Translations under genes and position numbers: made by a program | Shown: one piece after another, positions 4,930 to 6,940 of the stretch | Layout: every line of letters starts with the position of its first letter | Numbering within the stretch: position 1 is the stretch's first letter | Source: an uncultured Varibaculum sp. | GTDB lineage: Bacteria; Actinomycetota; Actinomycetes; Actinomycetales; Actinomycetaceae | Length of the DNA stretch: 6,940 nt | Assembly (NCBI GenBank): GCA_947253735.1 | Contig: CAMYAU010000078.1 | Location: forward strand, 1-6,940 | Direction: 5' to 3' | The notes under the pieces: generated by a model | Told to the model about the DNA's origin: nothing | Seen by the model: only the letters and a program-made list of their open reading frames with translations | Databases searched by the model: none

Positions 4930-5697
4930 ATGGCTAATAAAAGTGTGAAAGTTGATCCCGAGTTAGCTCAAGCGGATACCGTGATTACCGTACAAGACGT
5001 GGTTAAGGACTTCACTATCCGCAATACCCACACTTTGAAGGACATGCTGGTCTGGTCATTGACCGGTAGACGCGGGCAAATGCGTGACCGTTTCCGAGCT
5101 CTTGACCATGTATCTTTCAATATTGCCACTGGTGAAACCGTGGGGTTATTGGGTTTTAACGGGTCCGGGAAATCAACCATGTTGAAGCTTATCTCCGGGG
5201 TAATGCAACCTTCTGGAGGAGCCGTGGGGGTACGGGGGAAAGTAGCGGGCCTAATCGAGGTGGGGGCAGGTTTCCACCCCGATTTGACCGGCAGGGAGAA
5301 CATCTTCTTGAATGGTGCGATTCTAGGGATGACCCGCGAAGAAATCGAAACCCATTTTGATGAAATCGTGAATTTTTCAGAGATTCACCAGTTTTTGGAT
5401 ACAGAAGTAAAGTTCTATTCTTCGGGAATGTTCTTGCGGCTTGCGTTTTCGGTGGCAGTCCATACTGACCCTGATATTTTCTTGATCGACGAGATCCTGG
5501 CAGTGGGGGATGAGCCTTTCCAAAAGAAATGCCTCGACCGAATTTCACAGCTATCCGATGCCGGTAAATCACTAGTAATTGTCAGCCATGACCTGGATTT
5601 AATGGCGCGTTTTTGCGAGCGTGGGATCGTACTGAAGAAGGGCAAAAAGGTGCTAGACGGCTCCATTGCCGATGCGGTTAAGTTGATGCGTTCCTAG
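4930..5697 (+). CDS. wzt: ABC transporter ATP-binding protein for polysaccharide export (Wzt/RfbB/TagH family, short form)
   Basis: A 255-residue ATPase that drives the preceding permease, starting 6 bases after its stop codon. Walker A is GFNGSGKST (75-83), the signature is YSSGM (163-167), Walker B is IFLIDE (183-188) with catalytic E188, AVGDE (191-195) is the D-loop region, and H220 is the switch histidine. The stretch IEVGAGFHPDLTGRENI (109-125) is diagnostic of polysaccharide/teichoic-acid exporters, with Glu where most ABC proteins have the Q-loop Gln. The HTLKDML segment near residue 36 is also a family feature. The protein ends soon after the nucleotide-binding domain, with no C-terminal carbohydrate-binding domain like that in E. 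coli O9a Wzt, so it resembles forms from Klebsiella O2a and mycobacteria that export without recognising a chain cap. AGGAG at 4913-4917 lies 12 bases before the ATG, slightly far. Confidence 0.95.
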   Translation: MANKSVKVDPELAQADTVITVQDVVKDFTIRNTHTLKDMLVWSLTGRRGQMRDRFRALDHVSFNIATGETVGLLGFNGSGKSTMLKLISGVMQPSGGAVGVRGKVAGLIEVGAGFHPDLTGRENIFLNGAILGMTREEIETHFDEIVNFSEIHQFLDTEVKFYSSGMFLRLAFSVAVHTDPDIFLIDEILAVGDEPFQKKCLDRISQLSDAGKSLVIVSHDLDLMARFCERGIVLKKGKKVLDGSIADAVKLMRS

Positions 5698-5798
5698 GGT
5701 TATCTACCGCAGGCTTCCCGATTTAGCGAGGCTACTTCGGTCCGGGCAGGCTTGTGTGCGGCCGCGATCAAAAATCACGCGAAAGCACTCGCTTACGC

Positions 5799-5804
5799 TA
5801 TGAT
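5799..5804 (+). promoter_or_regulatory. Possible -10 box (TATGAT) for carA
   Basis: TATGAT matches the sigma-A -10 consensus at five of six positions, but no good -35 is seen 16-18 bases upstream, as is common in actinobacteria. It lies about 25 bases before the terminator hairpin, so a transcript starting near 5811 would have to pass that hairpin to reach carA. Confidence 0.32.
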
Positions 5805-5829
5805 TAGGGGCAGTGAAACTCTTACCTAT

Positions 5830-5864
5830 TTGCTCGCGCCCCCTCGGTGCGGGCAATTTTTTCT
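5830..5864 (+). terminator. Intrinsic terminator or attenuator upstream of carA
   Basis: TTGCTCGCGCC (5830-5840) pairs over all 11 positions with GGTGCGGGCAA (5846-5856), with two G-U pairs, around the CCCTC loop, and is followed directly by TTTTTTCT. It is 132 bases after the wzt stop and only 45 bases before the carA ATG. It could end the glycan operon transcript, act as a conditional attenuator in the carA leader, or both. Confidence 0.88.
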
Positions 5865-5895
5865 ATATGCGCTTACCCTTGGGTGGAGCATAGAT

Positions 5896-5901
5896 AAGGA
5901 G
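5896..5901 (+). promoter_or_regulatory. carA ribosome binding site
   Basis: AAGGAG lies 8 bases before ATG 5910, the same sequence and spacing as at the GT2 gene. It fixes the carA start. Confidence 0.88.
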
Positions 5902-5909
5902 AAGTTCTT

Positions 5910-6940
5910 ATGCAGCAGGCCTCCTCGGATCTGGCCTTAATTGTGCTGGAGGACGGGTTTATCGCGAAAGGTAAAGCCTGGGGGAAACGCGGACGTGCCC
6001 TGGGGGAAGTGGTGTTCGCGACCGGGATGACCGGATATCAGGAAACCTTGACCGATCCGTCATATCACCGCCAGATAGTTATCCAAACCGCTCCCCACAT
6101 TGGTAACACAGGAGTTAACGAGACAGATCCAGAATCAGGACGAGTCTGGGTGGCTGGATATGTGGTCCGTGATGCCGCTCGGCGTGCCTCCAATTGGCGT
6201 GCTACCGGAGACCTGGAAGACCTGTTAAAAGCCCAGGACGTGGTGGGTATTCGCGAGGTAGACACCCGCGCCCTCACTCTGCATTTGCGGGAAGCAGGCG
6301 CCATGCGAGGCGGGATTTTTTCCGGAGATGCCCTCCCGGCGGGAGCCGCCTATCTAGACCAGGCAACCCGCGACCTTTTGGTTTCAGTGGTGAGCGACCA
6401 GCCGGTGATGGCAGGAGCCGCGCTGGCCGCTGACGTGAGTACCCCCGAAAAATACGTGGTGGAACCGGCCGGCGAATATGAAGGTAAACAGCCCTTAGCG
6501 GTAGTAGCCGCCCTAGATCTAGGGATAAAAGCGCGCACCCCCGAGCAGATGGCGCTGCGCGGGATCCAGGTGCATGTGTTCCCCCAGCACTCCAGCTTTG
6601 CGGACATCATGTCGGTGAACCCCGATGGGGTGTTCTTCTCTAACGGACCGGGCGACCCGGCCTCGGCAGACCACGAAGTAGCCTTGGCGAGGGCGGTGCT
6701 GGATGCAGGGATTCCCTTCTTTGGAATCTGTTTCGGTAACCAAATCTTAGGACGCGCCCTGGGGTATGGCACCTATAAACTCGCCTACGGTCACCGCGGG
6801 GTAAATCAGCCGGTGGTAGACCGTGAAAGTGGGAAAGTGCAGATTACAGCCCATAATCACGGTTTCGCCGTGGACGCTCCCGTGGAACATTCCTCGGTGG
6901 CGCCTTTCGATGGAGGACGCTACGGGCGGGTAGAAGTATC
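5910..6940 (+). CDS. carA: Carbamoyl-phosphate synthase small chain (glutaminase subunit), 3' end outside window
   Basis: The frame stays open from ATG 5910 to the window end, giving 343 residues of an expected 380-400. CarA hydrolyses glutamine and passes ammonia to CarB to make carbamoyl phosphate for pyrimidine and arginine synthesis in the cytoplasm. The N-terminal CPSase small-chain domain shows LVLEDG-like IVLEDGFIAKG, then GEVVFATGMTGYQETLTDPSY, then the NTGVN segment. The C-terminal class I glutaminase domain contains FFSNGPGDPAS and GICFGNQILGRALG, with nucleophile C274. GHRGVNQPV and AHNHGFAV follow. The catalytic His/Glu pair lies beyond the window edge, so completeness cannot be judged. 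The GICFGNQ form is typical of actinobacterial CarA. By eye the gene is more GC-rich than the glycan genes before it. CarB is expected next, but is not visible. Confidence 0.97.
   Translation, partial: MQQASSDLALIVLEDGFIAKGKAWGKRGRALGEVVFATGMTGYQETLTDPSYHRQIVIQTAPHIGNTGVNETDPESGRVWVAGYVVRDAARRASNWRATGDLEDLLKAQDVVGIREVDTRALTLHLREAGAMRGGIFSGDALPAGAAYLDQATRDLLVSVVSDQPVMAGAALAADVSTPEKYVVEPAGEYEGKQPLAVVAALDLGIKARTPEQMALRGIQVHVFPQHSSFADIMSVNPDGVFFSNGPGDPASADHEVALARAVLDAGIPFFGICFGNQILGRALGYGTYKLAYGHRGVNQPVVDRESGKVQITAHNHGFAVDAPVEHSSVAPFDGGRYGRVEV

Larger units (their letters stand above)
5698..5909 (+). other. Intergenic/leader region between wzt and carA
   Basis: This 212 bp stretch holds no convincing gene. 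From left to right it contains an octamer direct repeat GCAGGCTT (5709-5716 and 5746-5753), a nested hairpin (CCCGA 5717-5721 with TCCGGG 5741-5746, and TAGC/GCTA inside it), a possible -10 box (5799-5804), a strong terminator-like hairpin (5830-5862) and the carA ribosome binding site. It probably carries both the end of the glycan transcript and the control region of carA. Confidence 0.6.

Noticed and set aside
5722..5735. PyrR-binding loop (AGNGAGGCU-like sequence TTTAGCGAGGCT)
   Set aside because: The core partly matches, but the flanking bases do not form the required stem; they form a TAGC-GAG-GCTA hairpin instead, and the site is upstream of the putative promoter.
5752..5940. 62-residue frame before carA as a gene or leader peptide
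   Set aside because: It lacks a ribosome binding site, spans the terminator hairpin and overlaps the start of carA; its sequence resembles no known peptide.
6350..6772. 140-residue open frame on the - strand
   Set aside because: It is the complement of the strongly conserved carA glutaminase region and is a shadow of that GC-rich gene.
1..6940. tRNA genes, insertion sequences or phage genes
   Set aside because: No cloverleaf, transposase, integrase or terminal inverted repeats with target duplication were seen.

Overview
The window looks like a chromosomal segment of a mid-GC actinomycete. The class II fructose-bisphosphate aldolase tail and the CarA sequence are both of actinobacterial type, and the central genes resemble the galactofuranose and polysaccharide export genes of cell walls in this phylum. 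The family Actinomycetaceae (Varibaculum- or Mobiluncus-like) is a guess from general character, not something the sequence proves. All genes lie on the + strand.

Layout: (1) 2-343, the C-terminal third of class II aldolase (fba), closed by a clear intrinsic terminator at 380-422. (2) 344-850, about 500 bp without a convincing gene. It holds an unusual repeat region: five tandem 19-20 bp units with a CCCTCC core (606-702), flanked by inverted GGAGGG copies with the same 19 bp spacing and including a long hairpin (538-628). (3) 851-5697, a compact six-gene surface-glycan locus: GT2 glycosyltransferase, Alg14/PssD-like subunit, Alg13/PssE-like subunit, UDP-galactopyranose mutase (glf), ABC-2 permease (Wzm type) and ABC ATPase (Wzt type). 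Five of the six genes are joined to a neighbour by overlaps or a 6 bp gap; only a 63 bp gap before glf breaks the chain. (4) 5698-5909, a leader region with a strong terminator-like hairpin just upstream of carA. (5) 5910 to the end, carA (carbamoyl-phosphate synthase small chain), cut by the window edge.

How the genes probably work together: the Alg13/Alg14-type pair adds a sugar to a lipid-linked primer, Glf makes UDP-galactofuranose, the GT2 enzyme (catalytic motifs of the GlfT1/rhamnosyltransferase kind) transfers it or another sugar, and the Wzm/Wzt-type ABC transporter carries the lipid-linked glycan across the membrane. No initiating phosphoglycosyltransferase and no obvious polymerase is visible, so those steps must be encoded elsewhere or done by the enzymes seen. 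The parts least explained by known families are the repeat/hairpin array ahead of the glycan operon, a His-to-Pro change in the usual HGGP motif of the Alg13-like protein, and the putative attenuator ahead of carA.
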